A stretch of DNA of 64,000 nucleotides from Sedimentibacter saalensis. Lineage in GTDB: Bacteria > Bacillota > Clostridia > Tissierellales > Sedimentibacteraceae. The position numbers were made by a program, and so were the translations under genes. This document shows positions 44,815 through 53,833 of the stretch, one piece after another (the first letter of the stretch is position 1; each line of letters starts with the position of its first letter). The notes under the pieces were generated by a model. That model was not told the origin of the DNA. It saw only the letters and a list, made by a program, of their open reading frames with translations, and searched no databases. The stretch covers positions 1 through 64,000 of the forward strand of contig NZ_VLKH01000002.1 of the NCBI RefSeq assembly GCF_007830175.1, in the 5' to 3' direction.

Positions 44815-45006
44815 TGTCATCCTGAACGATAGTGAAAGTTGCTCTAACCCTATTTTTCAAGTGTTTTTCTGAAAAATAGCGGTAGTCATTCGCAATGAGC
44901 ACCAAATTTATATGGGCGTTAGCGAATAAATAAATTTGTGTGCGAAACTGCAGTATCTCATCTTTGTTGAAACGTGAGATTCTTCGAGCAAGCTCTCAGA
45001 ATGACA
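44815..45006. repeat. 192-bp inverted-repeat element with nested hairpin modules
   Basis: The ends are TGTCATCCTGA and TCAGAATGACA, imperfect inverted repeats, continued inside by TGAACGATAGTGAA on the left and GAGATTCTTCGAGCAAGCTC on the right. Two modules of the 33211 family are nested inside: CTATTTTTCA/TGAAAAATAG followed by CGCAATGAG, and CAAATTTA/TAAATTTG enclosing GCGTTAGC and followed by GAAACTGC. No transposase is present, so it is non-autonomous. Confidence 0.75.
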
Positions 45007-45035
45007 ATGTCAAATATATTCTTTATAATCAACCT

Positions 45036-45058
45036 GAGGCACTCATGTGCCTCTTTTT
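45036..45058 (+). terminator. Terminator downstream of the recA repeat element
   Basis: GAGGCAC and GTGCCTC with a TCAT loop, then TTTTT. Its sequence resembles the weaker hairpin at 44776-44791 on the other side of the element. Confidence 0.8.
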
Positions 45059-45242
45059 ATTGTTCGCAATATTTTTAAATGTTTATTTCATTAACAAATT
45101 ATTTTATGCAACAATTCGCCAAAAATTATATAAAAATTCATATTCTTGCAAAATAAAGATTACCGAAATAAAAATATGTAAACTGACATAGCTAGTCAGA
45201 AGTTTATAAAACGCCTAAAATTGCAAACTTTAACATTATATC

Positions 45243-45271
45243 TTGACATTGGGCATAAAAAATTATAAAAT
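45243..45271 (+). promoter_or_regulatory. rny promoter
   Basis: TTGACA, 17 bp, TAAAAT. The transcript would have an approximately 140-base AT-rich leader. Confidence 0.7.
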
Positions 45272-45415
45272 ATAGTATATTCAAGTATAAAGAAATAACT
45301 TTTACTATTTAAATATAACTTAGAAGATAAACATTTTTTATTTTTCATACTATAGTGATATGTAAAGAATGTATATATTTCGCAGCTTGAAAATTTAATA
45401 TTGGGAGGTGCTGAA

Positions 45416-46954
45416 TTGTTATTCAAAGAAGTAATAGTAGGTATTATCTGCGCAATAATAGGTATAATTGTAGGAATTATAGTTCGTAAAAATATATCTG
45501 AAAGCAAAATAGGTAGTGCTGAAGAAGAAGCTAAAAGAATAGTTGATGATGCAACAAAAGAAGCCGAAACAAAGAAAAAAGAAATACTTGTTGAAGCAAA
45601 AGATGAAGCTCACAAAATGAGAAATGAGTACGAAAGAGAAAACAAAGAACGCAGAAATGAATTACAAAGATCAGAAAAACGATTAATTAAAAAAGAAGAA
45701 ATGCTCGACTCCAAAAGTATGCTTGTTGAAAAGAAAGAAGAAACGCTTCAAAAGAAACTAAAAGATATTGAAACAAAGCAAAATAAGTTAGAAGCGATTC
45801 ATGAAAAGCAGGTCGAGGAATTAGAAAGAATTTCCGGATTGTCAACAGATGATGCAAAGAACATGTTAATCGACAATATCAAGAGGGAAGCGGAACAAGA
45901 AGCCTCAATAGCAGTCAAAGAAATTGAGAGAGAAGCCAAAGAAACTGCAGACAGAAAAGCACGTGAAATTGTTACATATGCAATTCAAAAATGTTCTGCA
46001 GATCATGTAGCGGAAACAACTGTATCAGTAGTTGACTTGCCTAACGATGAAATGAAGGGCAGGATTATAGGAAGAGAAGGTAGAAATATCAGAGCTCTTG
46101 AACAACTTACGGGTATAGATATAATAATAGACGACACACCAGAAGCCGTAGTAATTTCTGGATTTGATCCTATTAGAAGAGAAGTTGCCAGAATAGCTCT
46201 TGAAAAACTTATTGCAGATGGAAGAATACATCCTGCAAGAATTGAAGAAATGGTTGAAAAGGCAAAAAAAGAAGTTGAACAGCAAATTAAAGATGAAGGT
46301 GAACAAGCAACTCTTGACACCGGTGTTCACGGTCTTCACCCTGAACTTGTAAGATTGCTGGGAAGATTGAAATTCAGAACAAGTTACGGTCAGAACGTAT
46401 TGAAACATTCTGTTGAAGTATCATATTTGGCTGGAATTATGGCAGCTGAATTAGGCGCTGATGTTAAATTGGCTAAGCGTGCAGGTTTATTGCATGACAT
46501 AGGCAAGGCAGTTGACCATGAAGTTGAAGGACCTCATGTTACAATAGGCGAAGATTTGGCTAGAAAGTATAAAGAAAGCAAAGCAGTAATTAACGGTATT
46601 GCAGCTCACCACGGAGATGTGGAACCTCAGTCTGTTGAAGCAGTATTGGTTCAGGCAGCCGACGCTATATCAGCAGCAAGACCGGGAGCAAGAAGAGAAA
46701 CACTTGAAACTTATATCAAGCGTTTGGAAAAATTAGAAGAAATTTCGAATTCATTTGAAGGGGTAGAAAAATCTTTTGCTATTCAGGCAGGAAGAGAAAT
46801 TCGTATCGTAGTTAAACCAGAAGTTACAAGCGATGCAAGCATAATCCTCATTGCAAAAGACATAGTTAAGAAAATTGAAGAAGAAATGGAATACCCTGGA
46901 CAAATTAAAGTAAATGTCATAAGAGAAACAAGAGCAACAGAATATGCAAAATAA
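45416..46954 (+). CDS. rny: Ribonuclease Y
   Basis: 512 residues from TTG at 45416, with GGGAGGTG upstream. One N-terminal membrane helix (about 8-28), a long Lys/Glu coiled coil (30-200), a KH domain ([18 protein letters not shown] near 212) and an HD domain with metal ligands in [10 protein letters not shown] and [12 protein letters not shown]. It is the membrane-bound endonuclease that starts mRNA decay in Firmicutes, working with PNPase and helicase. The TTG start is unusual but has the best ribosome site. Confidence 0.95.
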   Translation: MLFKEVIVGIICAIIGIIVGIIVRKNISESKIGSAEEEAKRIVDDATKEAETKKKEILVEAKDEAHKMRNEYERENKERRNELQRSEKRLIKKEEMLDSKSMLVEKKEETLQKKLKDIETKQNKLEAIHEKQVEELERISGLSTDDAKNMLIDNIKREAEQEASIAVKEIEREAKETADRKAREIVTYAIQKCSADHVAETTVSVVDLPNDEMKGRIIGREGRNIRALEQLTGIDIIIDDTPEAVVISGFDPIRREVARIALEKLIADGRIHPARIEEMVEKAKKEVEQQIKDEGEQATLDTGVHGLHPELVRLLGRLKFRTSYGQNVLKHSVEVSYLAGIMAAELGADVKLAKRAGLLHDIGKAVDHEVEGPHVTIGEDLARKYKESKAVINGIAAHHGDVEPQSVEAVLVQAADAISAARPGARRETLETYIKRLEKLEEISNSFEGVEKSFAIQAGREIRIVVKPEVTSDASIILIAKDIVKKIEEEMEYPGQIKVNVIRETRATEYAK

Positions 46955-46971
46955 ATAAAACGAAATGTACG

Positions 46972-47003
46972 GAAGTAAACAAATTTATTGTTTACTTCTT
47001 TTT
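46972..47003 (+). terminator. rny terminator
   Basis: GAAGTAAAC and GTTTACTTC, 9-bp stem, followed by TTTTT. Confidence 0.85.
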
Positions 47004-47032
47004 AATTTAGTTATAGAATAAATAAAAACAAT

Positions 47033-47053
47033 TAAGAATTAAGAATGAAGAAT
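47033..47053. repeat. Partial AATTAAGA repeat
   Basis: AATTAAGAATTAAGAATGAAG matches the left arm of the element at 21681; the right arm is missing. It lies just upstream of purB. Confidence 0.4.
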
Positions 47054-47071
47054 AAAGGTAGGAAAGATTAA

Positions 47072-48505
47072 ATGTCAAGAGATACGTATGAAAACCCGTT
47101 AATAACGCGCTATGCCAGCAAGGATATGAGTTACATTTTTTCAGATGAAAGCAGATTTTCCACATGGAGAAAATTGTGGATTGCATTGGCTGAAGGAGAA
47201 AAAGAATTAGGACTTAACATAACTGATGAACAAATAGATGAAATGAAAGCAAACATTTATAACATCGATTACGACCTTGCAGCTAAAAAAGAAAAAGAAT
47301 TCAGACATGACGTAATGGCTCATGTACATACTTTTGGTACCGCATGTCCAAAGGCAATGCCCATAATACATCTTGGAGCAACAAGCATGTATGTGGTTGA
47401 TAACACCGATGCTATTCTCATGAAGGAAGCACTTCTTTTAATAAAAAAGAAACTTGTAAATGTCATAGCTGTATTGTCAGATTTTTGCATGAAATACAAA
47501 GATGTACCGGCTCTTGGTTACACTCACTACCAGCCAGCTCAGCTTACTACTGTAGGCAAGAGAGCAAGCCTCTGGCTTCAGGATTTATATCTTGATTATG
47601 AAGAAATCAATCACGTAATAGATATGGTTAAATTAAGAGGAGTAAAGGGAACTACAGGAACTCAGGCAAGTTTCATGAGCTTGTTTGACAACGACAGTGA
47701 AAAAGTGAAAAAACTTGAAGAGCTTGTAGTCGCTAAAATGGGCTTTAAAGAAGCATTTAAGCTTACAGGGCAGACATACACAAGAAAGGTAGATTTTTAT
47801 GTGCTGGCTGCTTTAAGCGGAATAGCGCAAAGTCTTCACAAGGCTACCAATGACATAAGAATTCTCCAGAGCCAGAAGGAAATAGAAGAGCCATTTGAAA
47901 AGAGCCAAATAGGATCTTCGGCCATGGCTTACAAAAGAAATCCTATGAGAAGTGAAAGAATCGCCTCTCTTTCAAGATTTATCATTTCAAATGAAGCAAA
48001 CATGGCAAACACAGTAACAACACAGTGGCTTGAAAGAACACTTGATGACTCTGCTATAAAGCGCCTGAGCATTCCACAGGGTTTCCTGGCAGCAGATGCA
48101 GTGCTTGGAATTGCCATAAATGTTTTCAATGGAATGGTTGTAAACGAAAAAGTAATTGAAAAGCACATTCTTGAAGAACTACCGTTCATGGCAACTGAAA
48201 ATATAATCATGGAAGCTGTTAAGCGCGGCGGAAACAGACAGGACCTTCATGAAGAAATAAGAGTATTGTCCATGCAGTCTGCAGAACAGGTTAAAAAATT
48301 CGGAAAGCAAAATGACCTCATAGAAAGAATGTATGGAAGTAAAATAATAAACATGACTAAGGAAGAAATAGATGCAACTATAAATCCTTCCAATTATATA
48401 GGAAGGGCGCCTCAGCAGGTTGAAGAGTTCTACAATGAAACTATAAAGCCAATATTGGAAGAAAACAAAGAACTGCTGGGAGTAAATATAGAGCTTAACG
48501 TTTAA
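47072..48505 (+). CDS. purB: Adenylosuccinate lyase
   Basis: 477 residues. The fumarase/aspartase superfamily signature QIGSSAMAYKRNPMRSE with catalytic Ser is near residue 280. HDVMAHVHTFGTACPKAMP (first His region) and ALGYTHYQPAQLTTVGKRAS (second His) are conserved. It acts twice in purine synthesis, releasing fumarate. The length is that of the long PurB form found in Clostridia and eukaryotes. Ribosome site TAGGAAAG is weak. Confidence 0.95.
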   Translation: MSRDTYENPLITRYASKDMSYIFSDESRFSTWRKLWIALAEGEKELGLNITDEQIDEMKANIYNIDYDLAAKKEKEFRHDVMAHVHTFGTACPKAMPIIHLGATSMYVVDNTDAILMKEALLLIKKKLVNVIAVLSDFCMKYKDVPALGYTHYQPAQLTTVGKRASLWLQDLYLDYEEINHVIDMVKLRGVKGTTGTQASFMSLFDNDSEKVKKLEELVVAKMGFKEAFKLTGQTYTRKVDFYVLAALSGIAQSLHKATNDIRILQSQKEIEEPFEKSQIGSSAMAYKRNPMRSERIASLSRFIISNEANMANTVTTQWLERTLDDSAIKRLSIPQGFLAADAVLGIAINVFNGMVVNEKVIEKHILEELPFMATENIIMEAVKRGGNRQDLHEEIRVLSMQSAEQVKKFGKQNDLIERMYGSKIINMTKEEIDATINPSNYIGRAPQQVEEFYNETIKPILEENKELLGVNIELNV

Positions 48506-48534
48506 TATTGCTTTAATAATACTTGGAGGCTTGA

Positions 48535-49317
48535 ATGCATAGAGAAACAATGAAAAAGGAAGCAGCAGAAAAACTATACAACGCACTTGCAGGATGTGAA
48601 CCCATAGATGTGTTAAGCGACACATATCCGGAACTTACAGTTGAAGATGCCTATGAAATTCAGCTTATGAATGTAAAAAGATATGTCGGTGAAGGAGAAA
48701 TAATATCGGGCAGAAAAATCGGACTTACTTCTAAACCAATGCAGGAACTTTTGGGAATAAGCGAACCGGATTACGGACATCTTTACGAGAGCATGAACAA
48801 AAAAGACGGTATTGTATTCATGAAGGATGTAATTGCTCCAAAAGCAGAAGGTGAAATTGCCTTTGTTCTGAAAGAAGACCTTGCAGGACCGGATGTTACG
48901 GTTGAAGATGTATACAGAGCCACTGATTATGTTATGGCTGCCATTGAGATTGTAGACAGCCGAATAAAGGAATGGAAAATAAAACTTGTTGACACTGTTG
49001 CTGACAACGGTTCAAGCAGCTGTTACGTTTTATCAGATAAAAAAGTAAAGCTTAATGATGTGTCGCTGCCGGATATTGAAATGACAGTGTATAAAAATGG
49101 CGAAATAGTTAATTCAGGTAAGGGATCAGATGTTCTAGGAAATCCTGCCATAAGTGTAGCATGGCTTGCTAATAAGCTTATGAAATATGGTATAACACTT
49201 AAAAAAGGTGAATTAATACTTACAGGAGCAATAACTTCTGCTCCAAGTGCAAGTGAAAATGATGTATTTAATTTTGAATTCAGCCAGTTGGGTAATGTAA
49301 AGGTGACATTTAAATAA
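48535..49317 (+). CDS. 2-keto-4-pentenoate hydratase-like protein (FAH superfamily)
   Basis: 260 residues. GRKIGLTSKPMQELLGISEPDYGHL, PKAEGEIAFVLKEDL (metal-binding Glu pair) and AAIEIVDSRIKEW with TVADNGSSSCYVL are hallmarks of MhpD/DmpE-type hydratases. In aromatic meta-cleavage pathways this family hydrates 2-oxopent-4-enoate. No aromatic ring-cleavage genes are nearby, so the real substrate is open. It follows purB by 29 bases with TTGGAGG and may be in the same transcript. Confidence 0.85.
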   Translation: MHRETMKKEAAEKLYNALAGCEPIDVLSDTYPELTVEDAYEIQLMNVKRYVGEGEIISGRKIGLTSKPMQELLGISEPDYGHLYESMNKKDGIVFMKDVIAPKAEGEIAFVLKEDLAGPDVTVEDVYRATDYVMAAIEIVDSRIKEWKIKLVDTVADNGSSSCYVLSDKKVKLNDVSLPDIEMTVYKNGEIVNSGKGSDVLGNPAISVAWLANKLMKYGITLKKGELILTGAITSAPSASENDVFNFEFSQLGNVKVTFK

Positions 49318-49324
49318 ATCATCC

Positions 49325-49355
49325 GGGCAATGACTATTAGTTGTTGCCCTTTTTA
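49325..49355 (+). terminator. Terminator after the hydratase gene
   Basis: GGGCAATGACT pairs with AGTTGTTGCCC (two G-T wobbles) around ATT, followed by TTTTT. Confidence 0.8.
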
Positions 49356-49385
49356 TAAATATTTATAAATAATAAGGAGAGAGAA

Positions 49386-50084
49386 ATGAAAGTAGCTGTT
49401 GTTTATGGAACTGAGCACAAAGGAAGCACTTATAACATAGCTCAATTATTTTTAAAAAAACTTGAAAATGAAATTACTGAAGTGACTGAATTTTTTCTTC
49501 CCAGAGACATGTCAAATTTCTGCAGAGGCTGTGCTTTATGTTTCATGAAAAATGAAAATTTATGCCCGGATTTCGATCAGGTGAACAAAATCAAGGAGAC
49601 AATGGAAAAAGCAGATCTGCTGATTTTCACAAGCCCGGTATACGCATATCATGCTTCAGGGCAGATGAAAACGTTGCTTGATCATTTTGCATATCAATGG
49701 ATGGTTCACAGACCAAATAAAACAATGTTCAAGAAAATGGCGCTTGTTGTTACCACTGCAGCGGGAGCCGGCATGAGGAAGACAAATACAGATATGATTG
49801 ACAGCCTTTCTTACTGGGGAGTGGGAAGGATCTTCAAGTTTGGAAAAGGCGTTGCAGCAATAAACTGGGATGGAGTAAAAAAAGAAAACAAGGATAAAAT
49901 TGAAAAAAAAGTTGAAAAAATAAGTTCAAAAATCATCAGCATATCAAAAAATGTAACACCAAATTTAAAGGTTAGAATTTTGTTTTACTTAATGAGGTAT
50001 GCTCAGAAGGGCGGAGGGTTTAACCCAGCTGACAACAATTACTGGAAAGAACAGGGATGGCTTGAAGGAGCAAGACCCTGGTAA
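49386..50084 (+). CDS. Flavodoxin-fold NAD(P)H-dependent oxidoreductase
   Basis: 232 residues. AVVYGTEHKGSTYNIAQ is the FMN phosphate loop and LLIFTSPVYAYHASGQMKTLLD the second FMN segment. A CxGCxxC motif in FCRGCALCFMKNENLCPD is typical of the iron-sulfur-flavoprotein/NADPH-dependent FMN reductase family, although the spacing is not a full cluster motif. The C-terminal 60 residues are basic and may bind membrane or a partner (GWLEGARPW end). Substrate unknown. AAGGAGAGAG precedes the ATG. Confidence 0.8.
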   Translation: MKVAVVYGTEHKGSTYNIAQLFLKKLENEITEVTEFFLPRDMSNFCRGCALCFMKNENLCPDFDQVNKIKETMEKADLLIFTSPVYAYHASGQMKTLLDHFAYQWMVHRPNKTMFKKMALVVTTAAGAGMRKTNTDMIDSLSYWGVGRIFKFGKGVAAINWDGVKKENKDKIEKKVEKISSKIISISKNVTPNLKVRILFYLMRYAQKGGGFNPADNNYWKEQGWLEGARPW

Positions 50085-50103
50085 TTCATAATAGGAGGAC
50101 AAC

Positions 50104-51708
50104 ATGGAATACAATCCATCTGAATACAAGTACAATTCTAGAAGAAATTTAGTTTACGGACAAAAAGGCATGGTTGCAACATCACAACCTCTTGCAGCTC
50201 AGGCAGGACTTGAAATTTTAAAGAAGGGGGGAAATGCTGTGGATGCTGCTATTGCCACTGCAGCATGTTTGACAGTTGTTGAGCCCACATCAAATGGTAT
50301 TGGAAGTGATGCCTTTGCAATAGTTTGGTTCAAGGATAAACTACACGGGCTTAACGCAAGCGGTTATTCTCCGTACAGCATTTCTATAGAAAAATTAAAG
50401 GAAAAAGGCCTAAAGAAAATTCCAAAATACGGAGTTATTCCAGTAACAGTTCCGGGAGCTCCTGCTGCATGGGCAGAGCTTTCTAAAAAGTTCGGCAGAT
50501 TATCCCTTGAAGAAGTATTAAAACCAGCCATAAGCTATGCAAGAAACGGATTTGCAGTTTCAGTAACTGTAAAAAATGCATGGGATAGAGCTTTTAATAT
50601 TTATAGCGGTCAAAATGGTGAAGAATTCAAGGGATGGTTTGATACATTCACAAAAGAAGGAAGAACTCCGGGATACGGCGAACTGTGGAAACTGCCATGT
50701 CATGGGGACACCCTTGAATCCATAGGAAGAACAAATGCGGAATCCTTTTACAGAGGAGATTTAGCTGATAAAATTTCATATTTTTTTGAAAAGCACGGCG
50801 GATTTCTTTCAAGAAAAGATCTTAACGACTACAAACCACAGTGGGTTGAGCCAATCAGCGTAAACTACAGGGGATATGACATATGGGAAATACCTCCCAA
50901 TGGACACGGCATTGTTGCTCTCATGGCGCTTAACATATTGAAGGGATATGAATTTTCCAAAAAAGAAGATGCAGATACAATCCACAAACAAATTGAAGCA
51001 ATGAAGCTTGCCTTTGCAGATGGCAGGAAGTACATAACAGACAAAAATCATATGACAACAGAAGTTGAAAAACTTTTGTGTGACAGTTTTGCAGAAAAAA
51101 GAAGAGATTTGATAAATGATGCAGCTCAAATGCCGGAAGCAGGGGATCCGGACAGCGGAGGAACAGTTTATCTTTGCACTGCTGACGGCGATGGAAACAT
51201 GGTTTCTTTCATACAAAGCAACTACATGGGTTTTGGCTCAGGCATAGTAGTACCAGAAACAGGCATAGCTCTTCAAAACAGGGGACATAATTTTAATTAT
51301 GACAACAATCATGACAATTGTCTAGCTCCTCACAAAAAACCATACCACACAATAATACCCGGATTCATAACTCATGGCTGCAAACCAGTTGGGCCTTTCG
51401 GAGTTATGGGAGGATTTATGCAGCCACAGGGCCATGTGCAGGTTGTTATGAACATGATAGATTTTAACTTGAATCCACAGGAAGCGCTGGATGCACCAAG
51501 ATGGCAATGGATCAAAGACAAGAATATTGAAGTGGAACACGATGTTCCTGTTCATGTTGTTAAGGAACTTATAAAAAAAGGTCATGAAATAAAAATACAA
51601 ACAGATGAAACATCTTTTGGAAGAGGGCAGATAATAATCAGAACAGAGGAGGGGACTTTGTGCGGCGGCACTGAAAAAAGAGCCGACGGTCACATAGCAG
51701 TGTGGTAA
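50104..51708 (+). CDS. Gamma-glutamyltransferase family protein (no signal peptide)
   Basis: 534 residues of the Ntn-hydrolase GGT fold. GGNAVDAAIATAACLTVVEPTSNGIGSDAF opens the family domain (about residues 40-68). The processing/nucleophile Thr is probably T354 in SGGTVYLCTADGDGNMVS, where the usual TTH-S motif is replaced by TVYL, the acylase-like branch. GPFGVMGGFMQPQGHVQ is the conserved C-terminal part. There is no export signal, so it should act in the cytoplasm, unlike classical GGT. It could be a glutathione-independent amidohydrolase. It abuts the next flavodoxin gene (stop then ATG directly). Confidence 0.85.
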   Translation: MEYNPSEYKYNSRRNLVYGQKGMVATSQPLAAQAGLEILKKGGNAVDAAIATAACLTVVEPTSNGIGSDAFAIVWFKDKLHGLNASGYSPYSISIEKLKEKGLKKIPKYGVIPVTVPGAPAAWAELSKKFGRLSLEEVLKPAISYARNGFAVSVTVKNAWDRAFNIYSGQNGEEFKGWFDTFTKEGRTPGYGELWKLPCHGDTLESIGRTNAESFYRGDLADKISYFFEKHGGFLSRKDLNDYKPQWVEPISVNYRGYDIWEIPPNGHGIVALMALNILKGYEFSKKEDADTIHKQIEAMKLAFADGRKYITDKNHMTTEVEKLLCDSFAEKRRDLINDAAQMPEAGDPDSGGTVYLCTADGDGNMVSFIQSNYMGFGSGIVVPETGIALQNRGHNFNYDNNHDNCLAPHKKPYHTIIPGFITHGCKPVGPFGVMGGFMQPQGHVQVVMNMIDFNLNPQEALDAPRWQWIKDKNIEVEHDVPVHVVKELIKKGHEIKIQTDETSFGRGQIIIRTEEGTLCGGTEKRADGHIAVW

Positions 51709-52158
51709 ATGAAGACTTTGATTGTGTATTATTCAGCTTACAGAAAAAATACCGAAAAAATAGCAGAATGTATGGCAGGACAATTTTGTGGAGATTTAGT
51801 ACATGCAAAAGACTACAATGAAAATGATGTTAATAATTACGACTTGGTAGGGTTTGGTTCAGGCGTTTACAATCAAAAAATGCATCCGTCAATTTTTAAA
51901 GCAATTGAAAAATCAAATTTACAAAACAAAAATACTTTTGTTTTTTCAACAAGTGCTGTTGGTATAAAAAAGTACAATAATGATGCTATAAAGCTTCTTT
52001 TAGACAAAAACGCAAAAGTTGTAGGAAGCTTTTCCTGCAGAGGTTTTTTTACAACAAAAATTCTAGATATCTTTGGAGGCACTGCAAAAGGTCATCCTAA
52101 CAATGTGGATTTTAAAAATGCAGAAAAATTTGCAGAAAAAATAATGAATGAAATCTAA
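51709..52158 (+). CDS. Flavodoxin domain protein
   Basis: 149 residues. LIVYYSAYRKNTEKIAECMA is the flavodoxin FMN-binding loop, with VGFGSGVYNQKMHPSIFKA and FVFSTSAVGIKKY as later loops. The fold is a single-domain flavodoxin of the FldA-like or protoporphyrinogen-oxidase-like group (Pfam Flavodoxin_5-like). It starts directly at the GGT stop, so the two are translated together, with GAGG inside the GGT gene. Its electron partner is not evident. Confidence 0.85.
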   Translation: MKTLIVYYSAYRKNTEKIAECMAGQFCGDLVHAKDYNENDVNNYDLVGFGSGVYNQKMHPSIFKAIEKSNLQNKNTFVFSTSAVGIKKYNNDAIKLLLDKNAKVVGSFSCRGFFTTKILDIFGGTAKGHPNNVDFKNAEKFAEKIMNEI

Positions 52159-52223
52159 TATTTAACTTTAAAATAATACATGAATAACATTGATTACCAG
52201 TATGTTATAAAATAATTGCATGA

Positions 52224-52229
52224 TATAAT
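52224..52229 (+). promoter_or_regulatory. -10 of the M48-ankyrin gene
   Basis: TATAAT with TGA before it, 38 bases ahead of the ATG at 52267. The -35 is unclear. Confidence 0.45.
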
Positions 52230-52266
52230 CATTTATCTATGTAAATTAAATTCGCAAGGAGATAAA

Positions 52267-53640
52267 ATGACAAAAGAATTATCATTAAAGAACTTGATTC
52301 ACAAAGATGAAAAAAGATATTTTTCTGTGGCACTGATAGTCAGCATTATAATTTATGTATCATTACTATTTTATTTGGAAGGATTAGGAGTGCTTTTGTT
52401 ATTAACTGCAATTTCTTTATTTTCAAATGGATTAATGATAGCCCGCATTAGGACAAACGGAGTACGCTTAAGTGCTAATCAATTTCCTGAGGTTTATAAT
52501 AAAGTCGTTGAATTATGTAACTCTATGGAAATACAAAGTATTCCGGAAGTTTATGTAATTGAATCAGGCGGAATATTAAATGCATTTGCTGCAAAATCAT
52601 TTAGAAAGAATATAGTTATTTTATATTCAGACATATTTGATTTGATAAATACTGAAAACAATGATGAATTATCATTTATAATTGCTCATGAGCTTGCTCA
52701 TATTAAAAGGCGTCATGTAGCCAAACATTTGTTTATTTTGCCGGCCATGTGGATTCCTTCGCTTGGAAATGCTTATTTGAGAGCTTGCGAATATACCAGT
52801 GACCGCATTGCTGCTTATTATATCAATAATTCAGAAGCTTCTATGAATGCACTGACAATACTTGCAATAGGCAAGACATTGTTTAATAAGGTTAATCGTG
52901 ATGAATATCTTCTTCAACACAGCAAAAATAAAGGGTTATTAAATAAATTGGCTGAAAAAAGCTCCACACATCCTTCGTTGCCTAAAAGAATTTATGAAAT
53001 TAAAAACTATTTTGAGAATAATTTTAATCCCATTGAAAAGAATTTTAAAAAAATATTATCATCATCAATGATAGTTCTTGTGGTAGGTATTATAGCATTT
53101 ATTGTGATAAAGTATAACAATAATATAATGATGGCAGCAGATAACTTTTTATCAGATACACTTGCTGAAGAAGACGCAACAGCTATTACTGAGGCAGTAG
53201 CTGAGAGTGATGTTGAAAGGGTCAATGAATTATTAAATGATGGAATGTATGCTGATGTACAGGACATGGACGGATGGACTCCGCTAATGTGGGCAGCTCA
53301 AGATGGTGATGTTGAAATTATGAATGTTTTAATCCAGGCGGGAGCTGATCCAAACATGGTTGATTATTATGAAGAAACAGCATTAATAAGAGCCATATAC
53401 AGTCAAAATGTTGAAGCAATCAACTTATTGCTATTATCTGGCGCTGATCCAAATATGGCTGACTCATCTGGTTGGACTCCCTTGATGTATGCAGCAGCCA
53501 ACGGTGTTATTGAACCTGTTGAAGCATTATTAAATGGCGGTGCAGATCCGGAATTAAAAGATGCAAATAATTTTTCAGCATTTTTATATGCAAAAAAATA
53601 CGGATACAATGATATTGCAGATTTATTAAAACAGCAATAA
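52267..53640 (+). CDS. M48 zinc metallopeptidase fused to ankyrin repeats
   Basis: 457 residues from ATG 52267 after AAGGAG. Two membrane helices (about 20-60) are followed by the M48 catalytic domain with zinc motif HELAH at 141-145 and the third-ligand region RACEYTSDRIAAYY near 180. A third membrane helix lies at about 262-282. The C-terminal part (about 305-457) has three to four ankyrin repeats: DGWTPLMWAAQDGDVEIMNV, ETALIRAIYSQNVEAINLLL, SGWTPLMYAAANGVIEPVEA. Related HtpX/M48 proteins degrade membrane proteins. The fusion suggests a recruited substrate or inhibitor-binding module. Confidence 0.88.
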   Translation: MTKELSLKNLIHKDEKRYFSVALIVSIIIYVSLLFYLEGLGVLLLLTAISLFSNGLMIARIRTNGVRLSANQFPEVYNKVVELCNSMEIQSIPEVYVIESGGILNAFAAKSFRKNIVILYSDIFDLINTENNDELSFIIAHELAHIKRRHVAKHLFILPAMWIPSLGNAYLRACEYTSDRIAAYYINNSEASMNALTILAIGKTLFNKVNRDEYLLQHSKNKGLLNKLAEKSSTHPSLPKRIYEIKNYFENNFNPIEKNFKKILSSSMIVLVVGIIAFIVIKYNNNIMMAADNFLSDTLAEEDATAITEAVAESDVERVNELLNDGMYADVQDMDGWTPLMWAAQDGDVEIMNVLIQAGADPNMVDYYEETALIRAIYSQNVEAINLLLLSGADPNMADSSGWTPLMYAAANGVIEPVEALLNGGADPELKDANNFSAFLYAKKYGYNDIADLLKQQ

Positions 53641-53684
53641 GAGAATTAAATTCATGTGATAAATAAATTAAATCTAAAACTAAG

Positions 53685-53712
53685 AGCTGAGAGAAATTCT
53701 CAGCCTTTTTTT
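53685..53712 (+). terminator. Terminator after M48-ankyrin gene
   Basis: GCTGAGAG and TTCTCAGC form a near-perfect stem with AAA loop, followed by seven T. Confidence 0.85.
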
Positions 53713-53833
53713 ATTAAAGGAACATAACGTACTGGTAAATCGTCTATTTATATGTTAGGCTATATTATGAAGAGCTTTGCATTAATAATATGGTGTATAT
53801 CAATTTAACTGTTTTAATAGAGGGGGGATAGTA

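Larger units (their letters stand above)
44775..45242. other. Gene-free region after recA holding repeats and a terminator
   Basis: It contains a weak hairpin AGGCA/TGCCT (44776-44791), the inverted-repeat element 44815-45006, the terminator 45036-45058, and about 180 AT-rich bases before the rny promoter. An 83-codon frame at 44940 runs through repeat and low-complexity DNA and is not believable as a gene. Confidence 0.6.

Noticed and set aside
44940..45191. 83-codon frame after recA
   Set aside because: Starts inside the repeat element, crosses a terminator and ends in AT-rich DNA; no ribosome site.
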